A stretch of DNA of 64,000 bases from Roseicyclus sp. (GTDB taxonomy: Bacteria; Pseudomonadota; Alphaproteobacteria; Rhodobacterales; Rhodobacteraceae), in NCBI GenBank assembly GCA_018401055.1, contig JAGYLB010000070.1:19597-83596 (forward strand), given 5' to 3'. The stretch's first letter is position 1. Each line of letters begins with the position of its first letter. The notes under the pieces were generated by a model, which searched no databases, was not told the DNA's origin, and saw nothing but the letters and a program-made list of their open reading frames with translations. The position numbers were made by a program, and so were the translations under genes. Positions 19,190 through 28,127 of the stretch are shown in pieces.

Positions 19190-19292
19190 GGCACCGCCCC
19201 GGACCGCAATCGCCAACCCCTTCATCTTCCCCCAAATACGGACGGCCGCCGATCGGCCAGAGTGACGCGCGCAGGGGCGGGGGCGCGCCTGT

Positions 19293-19305
19293 TTGACACG
19301 GTCAA
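19293..19305. promoter_or_regulatory. Palindrome with -35-like TTGACA before ccmF
   Basis: TTGACACGGTCAA is a perfect 5-bp inverted repeat around a 3-base centre, 64 bases ahead of the ccmF start. Its left half is a consensus -35 hexamer, but no convincing -10 follows at 16-18 bases. It may be an operator or part of a promoter. Confidence 0.3.
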
Positions 19306-19368
19306 TCCGATGTGAAGCGATGCCGCATCCTATTGGCGCTGGGTGCCGCAGGGCCTAAGGTAGAACCC

Positions 19369-21354
19369 ATGATCGTAGAACTCGGACATTTCGCCCTGAT
19401 CCTCGCCTGCATGGTGGCGGTGTTTCAGATGATCGTGCCGCTGGTCGGTGCACACCGCGGCAATGCCGCCTGGATGGCCGTGGCGGACCCCGCCGCGACC
19501 ACGCAATTCCTGCTGACGGCTTTCAGCTTTGCCGCGCTGACTTATGCCTTCGTCACCTCGGACTTCTCCTTGAACCTGGTGACGGCGAATTCGCACACCG
19601 ACAAGCCGATGCTCTACAAGATCTCGGGCGTCTGGGGGAACCACGAGGGATCGCTCTTGTTGTGGGTGCTGATCCTGACGCTGTTCGGGGCCTGCGCGTC
19701 CTGGTTCGGCTCGAACCTGCCCCCGACCCTCAAGGCGCGTGTGCTGGCCGTGCAATCTTCGGTCTCGGTGGCGTTCTTCGCCTTCATCCTCTTCACTTCA
19801 AACCCGTTCATCCGGCTGGAGATCCCTCCATTTGACGGGCAGGATCTGAATCCCTTGCTGCAAGACCCCGGTCTCGCCTTCCACCCGCCCTTTCTCTATC
19901 TGGGCTACGTCGGCCTTTCGATGGCCTTTTCCTTCGCCGTCGCCGCCCTGATCGAGGGGCGTGTCGACGCCGCCTGGGGCCGTTGGGTGCGGCCCTGGAC
20001 GCTGGCGGCCTGGGTCTTCCTGACCATCGGGATCGGGCTGGGGTCTTGGTGGGCCTATTACGAGCTTGGCTGGGGTGGGTTCTGGTTCTGGGACCCGGTC
20101 GAAAACGCCTCGCTGATGCCATGGCTGATCGCGGCCGCCTTGCTGCATTCCTCCATCGTGGTGGAAAAGCGCGAGGCGCTGAAAAGCTGGACCATCTTGC
20201 TGGCCATTCTTGCCTTTGGCTTCTCGCTGATCGGGACCTTCATTGTGCGGTCGGGCGTCCTGACATCGGTGCATGCCTTCGCCAATGACCCGGAACGCGG
20301 CGTGTTCATCTTGATGATCCTCGCCTTTTTCATGGGCGGCGCGCTGCTGCTCTTTGCCTTTCGCGCCGGTGCGATGGAGGCCAAGGGCATCTTTTCCATG
20401 GTCAGCCGCGAAAGCGGGCTTGTGGTCAACAACCTGCTTCTGGCGGTCTCGACCTTCGTCGTCTTCATCGGCACGATCTGGCCCCTGATCGCCGAAATGT
20501 TTTGGGACCGCACCCTTTCGGTTGGCCCGCCCTTCTTCAACATGGCCTTCACGCCCTTTGTCCTCGGCCTTGCCGTGGCTCTGCCCATCGGTGCGATGAT
20601 GCCGTGGAAACGGGCCAAGCTGGGCCGTACCCTCGTGGCTCTGGTGCCAGCCTTCGTGCTGGCGCTTGCGATAGGCCTTCTGACTTGGGCGGTGTTCACC
20701 GGGCAATCGGCGCTGTCGCCCATCGGCGTCGCCCTGTCGGTCTGGCTGGTCGCGGGCGCGGCCGTGGATCTTTGGTCGCGCACCGGGCGCGGGGCCACCG
20801 CCGCGCGCTTCGGTCGGCTCTGGCGGTTGCCGCGCGCGGATTGGGGCAAGACGGTCGCCCATGCGGGATTTGGCGTCACCATGTTCGGTGTGGTCGCCCT
20901 GACCGGCTATCAGGTCGAGGATATCCGCGTGGCCGAGCAGGGACAGCCCTACCGCGTCGGTGCCTATGAGATCGAACTGTTGAGCGTGGACGAGAATGTG
21001 CGCGGCCCCAACTACATATCGACCATGGCCCATGTCGCCGTGCGAGATGCCGAAGGGCAGCAGATCGCGCTGCTGCATCCCGAGCGGCGGTTCTATCCCG
21101 TTGCTGCCATGCCCACCACCGAGGCGGGGATCGACAGCGGCTGGACCCGCGACGTCTACCTTGCGCTTGGCGATCCGCAGACGGGCGGTGGCTGGGCGCT
21201 GCGCACATGGATCAAGCCTTTTGCCAACTGGATCTGGGGCGGGACGATCATCATGGCGCTTGGTGGTTTCCTGAGCCTGAGCGACCGGCGCTACCGTTTT
21301 GCCGCAGGTGCCGCCAAGGCACCGGCCCAGCCGCAAGGGGTGCCCGCGGAATGA
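19369..21354 (+). CDS. ccmF: CcmF, cytochrome c haem lyase subunit
   Basis: Large inner-membrane protein (661 aa from ATG 19369) of the system I cytochrome c maturation machinery; it attaches haem from CcmE to apocytochrome c. The WWD motif is present (GSWWAYYELGWGGFWFWDPVENASLMPW near residue 225), with flanking conserved histidines (HSSIVVEKRE after it; FHPPFLYLGYVG before it). About 14-15 hydrophobic segments are seen. ccmE, normally adjacent upstream, is not in the window at this site. Its stop overlaps the ccmH start (GGAATGAGG). Confidence 0.96.
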   Translation: MIVELGHFALILACMVAVFQMIVPLVGAHRGNAAWMAVADPAATTQFLLTAFSFAALTYAFVTSDFSLNLVTANSHTDKPMLYKISGVWGNHEGSLLLWVLILTLFGACASWFGSNLPPTLKARVLAVQSSVSVAFFAFILFTSNPFIRLEIPPFDGQDLNPLLQDPGLAFHPPFLYLGYVGLSMAFSFAVAALIEGRVDAAWGRWVRPWTLAAWVFLTIGIGLGSWWAYYELGWGGFWFWDPVENASLMPWLIAAALLHSSIVVEKREALKSWTILLAILAFGFSLIGTFIVRSGVLTSVHAFANDPERGVFILMILAFFMGGALLLFAFRAGAMEAKGIFSMVSRESGLVVNNLLLAVSTFVVFIGTIWPLIAEMFWDRTLSVGPPFFNMAFTPFVLGLAVALPIGAMMPWKRAKLGRTLVALVPAFVLALAIGLLTWAVFTGQSALSPIGVALSVWLVAGAAVDLWSRTGRGATAARFGRLWRLPRADWGKTVAHAGFGVTMFGVVALTGYQVEDIRVAEQGQPYRVGAYEIELLSVDENVRGPNYISTMAHVAVRDAEGQQIALLHPERRFYPVAAMPTTEAGIDSGWTRDVYLALGDPQTGGGWALRTWIKPFANWIWGGTIIMALGGFLSLSDRRYRFAAGAAKAPAQPQGVPAE

Positions 21355-21807
21355 GGGCGCTTGTGCTTGCCCTGATGCTTGCCATGGCGGCGCCCGCGAG
21401 GCGCCGTTCAGCCCGACGAGATCTTGCCTGATCCGGTGCTGGAGGAACGCGCGCGCGACATCTCGGCGGGCTTGCGCTGTGTCGTGTGCCGCAACGAATC
21501 CATCGACGAATCGAACGCAGAACTGGCCCGCGATCTGCGTCTTTTGGTGCGCGAGCGTTTGGTTGCGGGCGACAGCGACGAAGAGACGGTGGCCTATATC
21601 GTCGACCGCTACGGAGAATACGTTTTGCTGCGTCCGACGATGAGCGGGTCGAACGTGGTCTTGTGGCTGGCGCCCGCGCTGATGCTGCTTGTGGGCGGGG
21701 GCCTTTCACTGGTGTACATCCGCCGCCGCGCCGCCAGTACCGCCCCGACCGAGGCGGCGCTGAGCCCCGAGGAACAGGCGCGTCTCAAGGATCTGCTGCA
21801 CGAGTGA
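21351..21807 (+). CDS. ccmH: CcmH, cytochrome c maturation thiol protein (frameshift near 21399)
   Basis: Periplasmic, membrane-anchored thioredoxin-like protein that reduces apocytochrome c haem-binding cysteines. The signal peptide [16 protein letters not shown] starts at ATG 21351; one extra base near 21399 shifts the frame, after which [12 protein letters not shown] continues. The conserved [11 protein letters not shown] contains the CxxC pair. A transmembrane segment [23 protein letters not shown] is near the C-terminus. About 151 aa corrected. No separate ccmI follows. Confidence 0.9.
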
Positions 21808-21878
21808 CGCGGCGTTTCGGCTTTTCGGGGCCGGGGCGCGCGTCTAATCTCGCCCAGGTCACCACCGGGGAGCGGACC

Positions 21879-22655
21879 ATGCTATACCAAACCATCACGC
21901 GGCACGATCATGACGGGATGGCGGTCATCACGCTGAACCGGCCCGAGGTGATGAACGCGCTGAACGCCCAGATGCGCGCCGAGATCACCCATGCGCTGCA
22001 GGAAGCGGGCAAAGCGGCCCGCGTCGTGGTGCTGACCGGAACCGGGCGCGCCTTTTGTTCCGGGCAGGATCTGGGCGACCGCACCAGCCTGTCGAACATG
22101 AACCTCGAACGCACCTTGCGCGACGAATATATCCCGATGCTGATGGCCGTGGTCGATTGCCCGGTGCCGGTGATCGCGGCTGTGAACGGGACGGCGGCGG
22201 GGGCGGGCGCGAACCTTGCGTTGGTTTGCGACATCACCATCGCTGCGGAAAGTGCCGCCTTTATTCAGGCCTTCACCCGGATCGGGCTGATCCCCGACGC
22301 AGGCGGCACATGGGTTCTGCCGCGCACGATCGGCCTGCAGCGGGCGATGGGGGCGGCGCTTTTTGCCGACAAGATCAGCGCGAATCAAGCGGCTGATTGG
22401 GGCATGATCTGGGAAGCCGTGCCCGATGAGGCCTTTGACGCGACATGGCGTGCGCGGGCGACCCATCTGGCCAGCGGCCCGACCGAGGCCTTCAAGCGGA
22501 TCAAGCAGGTGATGCAGGCCAGCACCGGCAACAGCTTGGAGGAACAATTGTTGCTGGAGGGGCAGTTGCAGGGCCAATGCGGCCACACCCGCGACTTCAA
22601 GGAAGGGGTGATGGCCTTTCTCGACAAGCGTCCCGCGCGGTTCGAAGGGCGCTAG
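21879..22655 (+). CDS. Enoyl-CoA hydratase/isomerase (PaaG-like)
   Basis: Crotonase superfamily, 258 aa from ATG 21879, preceded by CGGGGAGCGG. Oxyanion-hole motifs are GRAFCSGQDLGDR near residue 64 and NGTAAGAGANLALVCD near 105; FTRIGLIPDAGGTWVLPR follows with the Asp typical of PaaG-type 1,2-epoxyphenylacetyl-CoA isomerases rather than two Glu. No other phenylacetate genes are nearby, so the exact acyl-CoA is open. It follows ccmH by 71 bases and may be cotranscribed. Confidence 0.88.
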   Translation: MLYQTITRHDHDGMAVITLNRPEVMNALNAQMRAEITHALQEAGKAARVVVLTGTGRAFCSGQDLGDRTSLSNMNLERTLRDEYIPMLMAVVDCPVPVIAAVNGTAAGAGANLALVCDITIAAESAAFIQAFTRIGLIPDAGGTWVLPRTIGLQRAMGAALFADKISANQAADWGMIWEAVPDEAFDATWRARATHLASGPTEAFKRIKQVMQASTGNSLEEQLLLEGQLQGQCGHTRDFKEGVMAFLDKRPARFEGR

Positions 22656-22677
22656 GCCCGGCCGGCGCGCGACCGGA

Positions 22678-24036
22678 TCAACCGGGCCAAAGGGCCGTGC
22701 CGGGGTGGAACTGCGACCACGCGAACCAGAAGGCCTGATGGCTGCCCAGATCGGATCCATCGGCATCCACCGCACGGATGCCGCCCGCCTCGAGCACAAG
22801 ACGCACATTCTCGACGCGGACGGTCTCGCCCCGGCTCAGCGCGATCATGGCCGCGCTGCGCTGGAAGGCTACGGGCCTGCCCGAGGCGGTCACGACGCCG
22901 AGGATATCCTCATGCACCGGTAGGCGCGGATCGACATCGCCCACCGGAAAGATCGGGCCGTCGGCGTCGCGCCCGTTGCGGAAGTCGAAGTTGCGCCCGA
23001 GCGCCAGCGCCTCGACCAGCACGGTGGTCTCAGGATAGGCCATGCGCCAGCTGCGCCAGTCTGTGGTGATGACGCTGGCCTGTTCCAGTTGCAGGCCACG
23101 ATCGGCCAACGGCCCGGTCACCGCACGCCCGAGGAACGTGTCGAAGACCGAACGGGTCACGACATCATACATCACCTTGTTCGACCGGATCAGCAGGCCC
23201 GAGGTGCGCAGGATCGGGCGCTCGACACCGCGGGGCATGTTGTCGGTGAAATAGGCCTGCGCCGCGCCGCACAGCGTGCAGTAAGGGATGGCGAGGTCAC
23301 GGCCGCCAAGCGTGTCGTTGACCATCTCGCGCACTTCCATGATCTGTCGGGGATAGGCGCGGGCCTCGCCGTTCAGGACGATGCCGAAGACGATGTCGTC
23401 ATCGTCCAGCCATGTCGCCTCGGCTGCCGTCGAGACATCCGGGTTATCGGCGGCGGGGATGCAGTTGCAGGGCTCGTCGGTGCGGCCAAAGGCGCGGTCA
23501 TCGATCAGCACGCCGCCCCAGGACACATGCCGCCAGTCGATGTCGCCTTCGACGAAAAGCCGGTCCCAATCGGGCACGAGCGTGGTGAAGATTGCGCGCT
23601 TGTAGCGGAGGTAATCGGGCGGCGCCGGGATTTCCCAGGCGATCAGGTGGTTGGTGATCACGTCCCAGTGGTTGGACCGGGGCGCGTCGATATCGAGCAG
23701 CGTGGCGGCCGTGTCGGACAGCGCCTGTGTCAGCCGGGGCGAGCTGACAAAGCGCATCATGTCGCTGATGAGCCAGCCAAGCCGTGGATCGCGTGAGGCA
23801 CCGATCAGGCCTAGGGCCTCGTCTTGCGGCGGTCCCCATTCGGACCGCGTGATGCTGTCGACGAAAGCGGTCTGGAGGGCTGCGCGCAGATCCCCCGACA
23901 AGGGGGTGGCGGGCACGGTGGGCGGTGTGCCGAATTCGGCGATGACATAGTCAGGCAAGTCCTCGGTGGCGCCCGCGCCATGGCCGAGCAGCGAGAGGGC
24001 GAGGAGGAGCGCAAGGCTTCGCGGCGCATGTGGCAT
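22678..24036 (-). CDS. DUF3179 domain secreted protein
   Basis: A 452-aa protein with a clear Sec signal peptide (LALLLALSLLGHGAGA, cleavage near residue 23). Residues about 215-440 match DUF3179: GIVLNGEARAYPRQIMEVREMVNDTLGG, IPYCTLCGAAQAYF with a CxxC, RTSGLLIRSNKVMYD, and WRMAYPETTVL. Function of the family is not established; periplasmic location is predicted. The preceding N-terminal region is specific to this subfamily. Convergent with the crotonase gene. Its 5' side borders the large hairpin at 24061-24120. Confidence 0.9.
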   Translation of the reverse strand: MPHAPRSLALLLALSLLGHGAGATEDLPDYVIAEFGTPPTVPATPLSGDLRAALQTAFVDSITRSEWGPPQDEALGLIGASRDPRLGWLISDMMRFVSSPRLTQALSDTAATLLDIDAPRSNHWDVITNHLIAWEIPAPPDYLRYKRAIFTTLVPDWDRLFVEGDIDWRHVSWGGVLIDDRAFGRTDEPCNCIPAADNPDVSTAAEATWLDDDDIVFGIVLNGEARAYPRQIMEVREMVNDTLGGRDLAIPYCTLCGAAQAYFTDNMPRGVERPILRTSGLLIRSNKVMYDVVTRSVFDTFLGRAVTGPLADRGLQLEQASVITTDWRSWRMAYPETTVLVEALALGRNFDFRNGRDADGPIFPVGDVDPRLPVHEDILGVVTASGRPVAFQRSAAMIALSRGETVRVENVRLVLEAGGIRAVDADGSDLGSHQAFWFAWSQFHPGTALWPG

Positions 24037-24060
24037 GGACGTGTTCCCGGGATGCAGGTG

Positions 24061-24120
24061 TGATGCGATTGGCGGGAGCCTCCGTTACTTTCGGAGACTC
24101 TGCCAATCACTCTTGCATCA
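24061..24120. repeat. 60-bp imperfect inverted repeat
   Basis: Nested complementary arms: TGATGC (24061-24066) with GCATCA (24115-24120), ATTGGC (24068-24073) with GCCAAT (24102-24107), GAG with CTC, and CTCCG (24080-24084) with CGGAG (24092-24096), closing a 7-base loop. It lies in the 118-base gap between the 3' end of livM and the DUF3179 start, both on the minus strand. It could terminate the liv operon or form part of the DUF3179 leader. Confidence 0.6.
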
Positions 24121-24154
24121 AGATCGGGTGATCAGGGCGCGCGTGCGCCCGCTC

Positions 24155-25464
24155 TCAGCGTTCCGGCAGCAGGCCGCGTGGGCTGAACCGCAGCACCAGA
24201 AGCAAGATCACCCCCATGGTCAGAAGCCGCATATGTGCGACCGCGTCCATCAGGTGACCCCGCAGCCAAGCGTCGGGGTCCATACCCGCCGTGATGCCCT
24301 GCATGACGAAGGCGCCGATGGGTTCGACCTGAATCCAGAGCCACCAGATCAGGAACCCGCCCAGAACGGCGCCCCAGTTGTTGCCCGATCCACCCACGAT
24401 CACCATCACCCAGATCAAGAAGGTGAAGCGCAAAGGCTGGTAGGTGCCGGGCACGAGCTGGCTGTCGAGCGTCGTCATCATCGCGCCCGCCATGCCGATG
24501 ACGGCCGAGCCGATAATGAAGACCTGAAGGTGGCGCGCCTTGACGTTCTTGCCCATGGCCGAGGCCGAAACCTCGTTGTCGCGGATGGCGCGCATCATCC
24601 GGCCCCAGGGTGAATTCCACGCCTTCTCGCTGAGCCAGATCAGCGCGAGCAGGACAACGATGAAAAGTGACGCGTAGCACAGCTTGACGAAAATCGAGGA
24701 GAAGATGACCGGGCTGGCTCCGATCCGGGTTGCCAGATCGAGGAACCACTCGGTCTGCTGCAGGTCGACCTCGTAGGGGACGGGGCGGGGATGCCGGTGA
24801 CGTTTTTCACGCCACGCGCCAGCCAATCCTCGTTCTTCATGACGGCGATGATGATTTCGGCGATGCCCAGCGTGGCGATGGCAAGGTAATCCGAGCGCAG
24901 GCCAAGGGCCGTCTTGCCGATGATCCAGGCCGCACCGGCCGCCAGCAACCCGCCCACGGGCCAGGCGAGGATGACGGGCAGGCCAAGCCCGCCCAGATAG
25001 CCCGCCGCGGCCGGGTTCACCGCCTCGACCTCCGCGACGCCGGTGTCAAAGACCGAGCGGAAGAGGAAGAAACCGCCAACGAGGATCACGATCATGGCCA
25101 GCGCGCGCAAGCGTCCCGGGGGCAGTTTAGACCAGCTGAGGATGGCCAGCACGATGGTTGCAGCACCGAGCACCAGACCCAGAAGTACCTGCACGCCGCC
25201 CGCGGCCCAGGCGTCAGCCTGTGGCGGCATTGAGACCAGCACGGCCGCGAGCCCGCCGAGCGCCGCAAACCCCATCACGCCAACGTTGAACAGGCCCGCG
25301 TAGCCCCATTGCATGTTCACGCCCAAGGCCATGATCGCGCTGATCAGCCCCATGTTGAAGATGCCCAGCGCGATGTTCCAGGACTGCACAAAGCCGGTGC
25401 CGATGAACAGCATCCCCACAAGGGCGAACATCAGGACGGCGCGGGTGTCGAGGGTGCGGGTCAT
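24155..25464 (-). CDS. livM: LivM, branched-chain amino acid ABC permease (frameshift near 24787)
   Basis: Inner-membrane permease of a branched-chain or related amino-acid ABC importer, about 436 aa. Start ATG 25464 overlaps livH. MGLISAIMALGVNMQWGYAGLFNVGVMGFAALGG and the later GLRSDYLAIATLGIAEIIIAVMKNEDWL are family landmarks; the coupling region SPWGRMMRAIRDNEVSASAMGKNV and VIVGGSGNNWGAVLGG lie in the second frame. One C/G is missing in the G-runs at 24782-24790; restoring it gives VTGIPRPVPYEVDLQQTEW. The protein is longer than E. coli LivM because of an extra hydrophobic insert after residue 85, a form seen in Rhodobacteraceae. Confidence 0.92.
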
Positions 25465-26474
25465 ACCGATTTCCCCTTCATGATGCCGGTGGGCCGGAAC
25501 AAGAGCACGATCAGCAAGATGCCGAAGCTGACGGCGAATTTGTAGTCGGTGGACAGAAGCTGCATCAGGCCATCGGGCGACCAGCCCTCGGGCCCGAGGT
25601 ACTCGACCACCTTGCGGAAGGCATAGGTCACGCCGACCTCGGAAAAGGCGATGAGGAAGCCGCCCAGGATCGCGCCGACCGGATTGCCCAAGCCGCCAAC
25701 GATGGCCGCGGCGAATATCGGCAGCAGAAGCTGGAAGTAGGTGAAGGCCTTGAACGACTTGTCGAGACCGTAGAGCGTGCCCGCCGTGGTCGCCAATGCC
25801 GCCACGATCAGCCAGGTGATCATCACCACGCGTTCGGGGTTGATCCCGGACAGAAGTGCCAGATCCTCGTTGTCGGAAAAGGCGCGCATCGACTTGCCGG
25901 TGCGGGTGCGGTTCAGGAACCAAAACAGCAGACCCATGGCGATCAGGGCCACCACGATGGTGATGCCCTGGCTGGTGCGGAAAGCCAGCCCTTCCTCCAG
26001 CCCCGTGAGGTCGCGGAAGGTGCGGGCGGAGATGATGAACCGCTCGCCGTCGGCGAAGCGCTGGTCATCGACACCGATGATGAAGCGCACGATGCCGTTC
26101 ATGATGAACATCACCCCCAGCGAGGCGATGACATAGATCACCGGTTTGGCCTTTTGCCTGCGGTAGAAGCGGTAGACCACGCGGTCGGTGCCGATCACCA
26201 AGAGACCCGTCAACGCGATGCCCACGGGCAGAGCGAGCAGCGCGGTGGGCAGGGGCCCGAAGGTCACGCCCGCGGCTTGCAGGCCCCACGTGCACAGGAT
26301 CACGATCATGGTGCCAAAGGCCATGGTGTCGCCGTGGGCGAAGTTCGAAAAGCGCAAGATACCGTAGATCAGCGTCACGCCCAGCGCGCCCAGCGCCAGT
26401 TGCGCACCATAGGCGGTGGCCGGGATGATCACGAAATTCAGGAGCGTCACGAAGGCGTTGAGAATATCCATCAA
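25461..26474 (-). CDS. livH: LivH, branched-chain amino acid ABC permease
   Basis: Inner-membrane permease, 337 aa, intact. ALGALGVTLIYGILRFSNFAHGDTMAFGTM is the signature N-terminal region, NRTRTGKSMRAFSDNEDLALLSGINPERV the cytosolic coupling (EAA) loop, and LLLPIFAAAIVGGLGNPVGAILGG the late conserved helix. It overlaps livM and the small secreted gene upstream by four bases each (ATGA style), so the operon is tightly coupled. Confidence 0.94.
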   Translation of the reverse strand: MMDILNAFVTLLNFVIIPATAYGAQLALGALGVTLIYGILRFSNFAHGDTMAFGTMIVILCTWGLQAAGVTFGPLPTALLALPVGIALTGLLVIGTDRVVYRFYRRQKAKPVIYVIASLGVMFIMNGIVRFIIGVDDQRFADGERFIISARTFRDLTGLEEGLAFRTSQGITIVVALIAMGLLFWFLNRTRTGKSMRAFSDNEDLALLSGINPERVVMITWLIVAALATTAGTLYGLDKSFKAFTYFQLLLPIFAAAIVGGLGNPVGAILGGFLIAFSEVGVTYAFRKVVEYLGPEGWSPDGLMQLLSTDYKFAVSFGILLIVLLFRPTGIMKGKSV

Positions 26475-26935
26475 AAAAGCCCCTCACAAGGTCCCGAATA
26501 GGTCCGGCTGGCCGCTATCGCATTGGGATATTCGGTGTAGCGCCGTGGCCGCATACCAAGCGTCACGGTCACGGTGGCCGGGTCCGACCCCGCAAGGACC
26601 GTGCCCACCGGACGCCCCCCCTCGGACAGGAGAAGACGACGATCCGGCCCTGTGATGCGATAGATGGTCTGGCCAACGCGGATCGTTTGGGGCTCGGTCG
26701 TTTCGACCACGGACAGGGCCACCGGTGTGTCGTCAAGCATCATCGCAGCCCCGCCATCGACCGTCCAAGACAGACTCAGCGTCGCGCTCTCACAGGGCGC
26801 CCCGGGGCCGCAAACGGGGGTGAGATCGCATTGGCCCGAGGGGGCGACCTGAGCATGTGTGGCAGTCCATGTCAGCCCAAGGACGCAACCAAGGACACGG
26901 GCGAGGGCTGGGATCGAGCTGGCCGAAGGTCTCAT
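26471..26935 (-). CDS. Small secreted Cys-containing protein in liv operon (unknown)
   Basis: A 154-aa protein with a signal peptide (ALARVLGCVLGLTWTATHAQ). The mature part begins with four clustered cysteines (CDLTPVCGPGAPCESA and one more near the C-terminus, GPCEGLF) and is beta-rich. It resembles the next gene upstream in length, in the CDLT start, and in the C-terminal G-C-E ending, so the two may be distant paralogues. No known domain recognised. It overlaps both neighbours by four bases, inside an amino-acid import operon, so a periplasmic accessory role is possible. Confidence 0.6.
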   Translation of the reverse strand: MRPSASSIPALARVLGCVLGLTWTATHAQVAPSGQCDLTPVCGPGAPCESATLSLSWTVDGGAAMMLDDTPVALSVVETTEPQTIRVGQTIYRITGPDRRLLLSEGGRPVGTVLAGSDPATVTVTLGMRPRRYTEYPNAIAASRTYSGPCEGLF

Positions 26936-27303
26936 CCCAATGCCTCGCAGGTTCCGAAATAGGTCAGGACAGAGGAGGTCCCATCTAAGAAGTGCAGGCT
27001 GAGCAAGGCGGTGCTGTCCCCCTCGATGGTCAGCAGTTCCGCGATGCCGTCGCGCCCCGCTCCTGCATAGGTGGCGGGCAGGGTGCCCTCGGGCGTCAGG
27101 CGCAAGACGGGGCTGTCACCCATCGCGGTCGAAAGGAACAGATCGCCCGCATGGTCTGCGGCGATGACCTGCGCGTCGAAGCCCGCGCTGTCACAGCCTT
27201 GGGTCAGGTCACATTCGACGGTGAAGGCGCAGGCCCAGGGCTCGGACAGCGCAGGTGTCGCGGCAAGGCAGAGCATGGCGAGCAGCATGCGAAGGCCCCT
27301 CAT
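26932..27303 (-). CDS. Small secreted Cys-containing protein in liv operon (unknown, second)
   Basis: A 123-aa protein with a signal peptide (MLLAMLCLAATPALSEPWA). The mature protein has four cysteines (ACAFTVECDLTQGCDSA and FGTCEALG at the end) and a beta-strand-rich middle with LRLTPEGTLPATYAG. No family recognised. Layout parallels the adjacent 154-aa protein. Start and stop overlap livF and that gene by four bases each, so all three are translated in a coupled series. Predicted periplasmic. Confidence 0.6.
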   Translation of the reverse strand: MRGLRMLLAMLCLAATPALSEPWACAFTVECDLTQGCDSAGFDAQVIAADHAGDLFLSTAMGDSPVLRLTPEGTLPATYAGAGRDGIAELLTIEGDSTALLSLHFLDGTSSVLTYFGTCEALG

Positions 27304-28127
27304 CCGCCGAGGAAACTGCGGCGGACCTCGGGGTCGGCCAGCAGTTCCTTGCCGGTGCCGGTATGGGCATTGCGGCCCTGTACCAGCACATAGCCCTTGT
27401 CGGCGATTTCCAGCGCCTGGCGGGCGTTTTGTTCCACCATGAGGATCGGGATGCCGGTGCGGCTGACCTCGATGATGCGGTCAAAGAGCTCGTCCATCAC
27501 GATGGGGCTGACGCCAGCTGTTGGCTCGTCCAGCATCAAGACCTTGGGTTGGGTCATCAGCGCACGGCCCACGGCAACCTGCTGGCGCTGCCCGCCCGAA
27601 AGCTCGCCCGCGGGCTGGCGGCGCTTGTCCTTGAGGATCGGGAAAAGGTGGTAGACCTGTTCCATCGTCGCGCGGATGTCGTCGCGGCGGATGAAGGCGC
27701 CCATCTCGAGATTTTCCTCGACCGTCATGGAGGCGAAGATGTTGTTGGTCTGCGGCACGAAGCCCATCCCCTTGGCGACGCGGGCCTGCGGGCTGAGGTC
27801 GGTGATATCCTCGCCATCGAGCCGGACGGAGCCTTGGCGGACGTTGAGCATGCCAAACACCGCCTTCATCGCGGTGGATTTGCCCGCGCCGTTGGGGCCC
27901 ACGATCACCGCGATCTCGCCGGGGTTCACGGCGATGGTGCAGGCGTGCAAAATGTCGGGGCCGTTGCCATAGCCGCCCGTCATCGTGTCGCCGATCAAGA
28001 AGGCTTGGCTTGTGTTCATGGCGTGCTTGGTTCCGGGCGATGCGGTCAGGGTGCCGCCACCGGGCTTGCCGATCGACAGGTCCTTGTTGCCGCGGTCGTT
28101 CTGGTAGGGGTTGGCTGTGTCGCTCAT
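27300..28127 (-). CDS. livF: LivF, ABC transporter ATP-binding protein
   Basis: Cytosolic ATPase of the branched-chain amino acid importer, 275 aa. Walker A GPNGAGKS, the Q-loop within GFVPQTNNIFASMTVEENLEMG, the signature ELSGGQRQQVAVGRALM, Walker B VLMLDEPTAGVSP and the switch region LMVEQNARQALE are all present. It carries about 40 extra N-terminal residues compared with E. coli LivF (ending TKHAMNTSQAFL), so an internal ATG (MNTSQAF) could be the real start. Overlaps livG. Confidence 0.94.
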   Translation of the reverse strand: MSDTANPYQNDRGNKDLSIGKPGGGTLTASPGTKHAMNTSQAFLIGDTMTGGYGNGPDILHACTIAVNPGEIAVIVGPNGAGKSTAMKAVFGMLNVRQGSVRLDGEDITDLSPQARVAKGMGFVPQTNNIFASMTVEENLEMGAFIRRDDIRATMEQVYHLFPILKDKRRQPAGELSGGQRQQVAVGRALMTQPKVLMLDEPTAGVSPIVMDELFDRIIEVSRTGIPILMVEQNARQALEIADKGYVLVQGRNAHTGTGKELLADPEVRRSFLGG

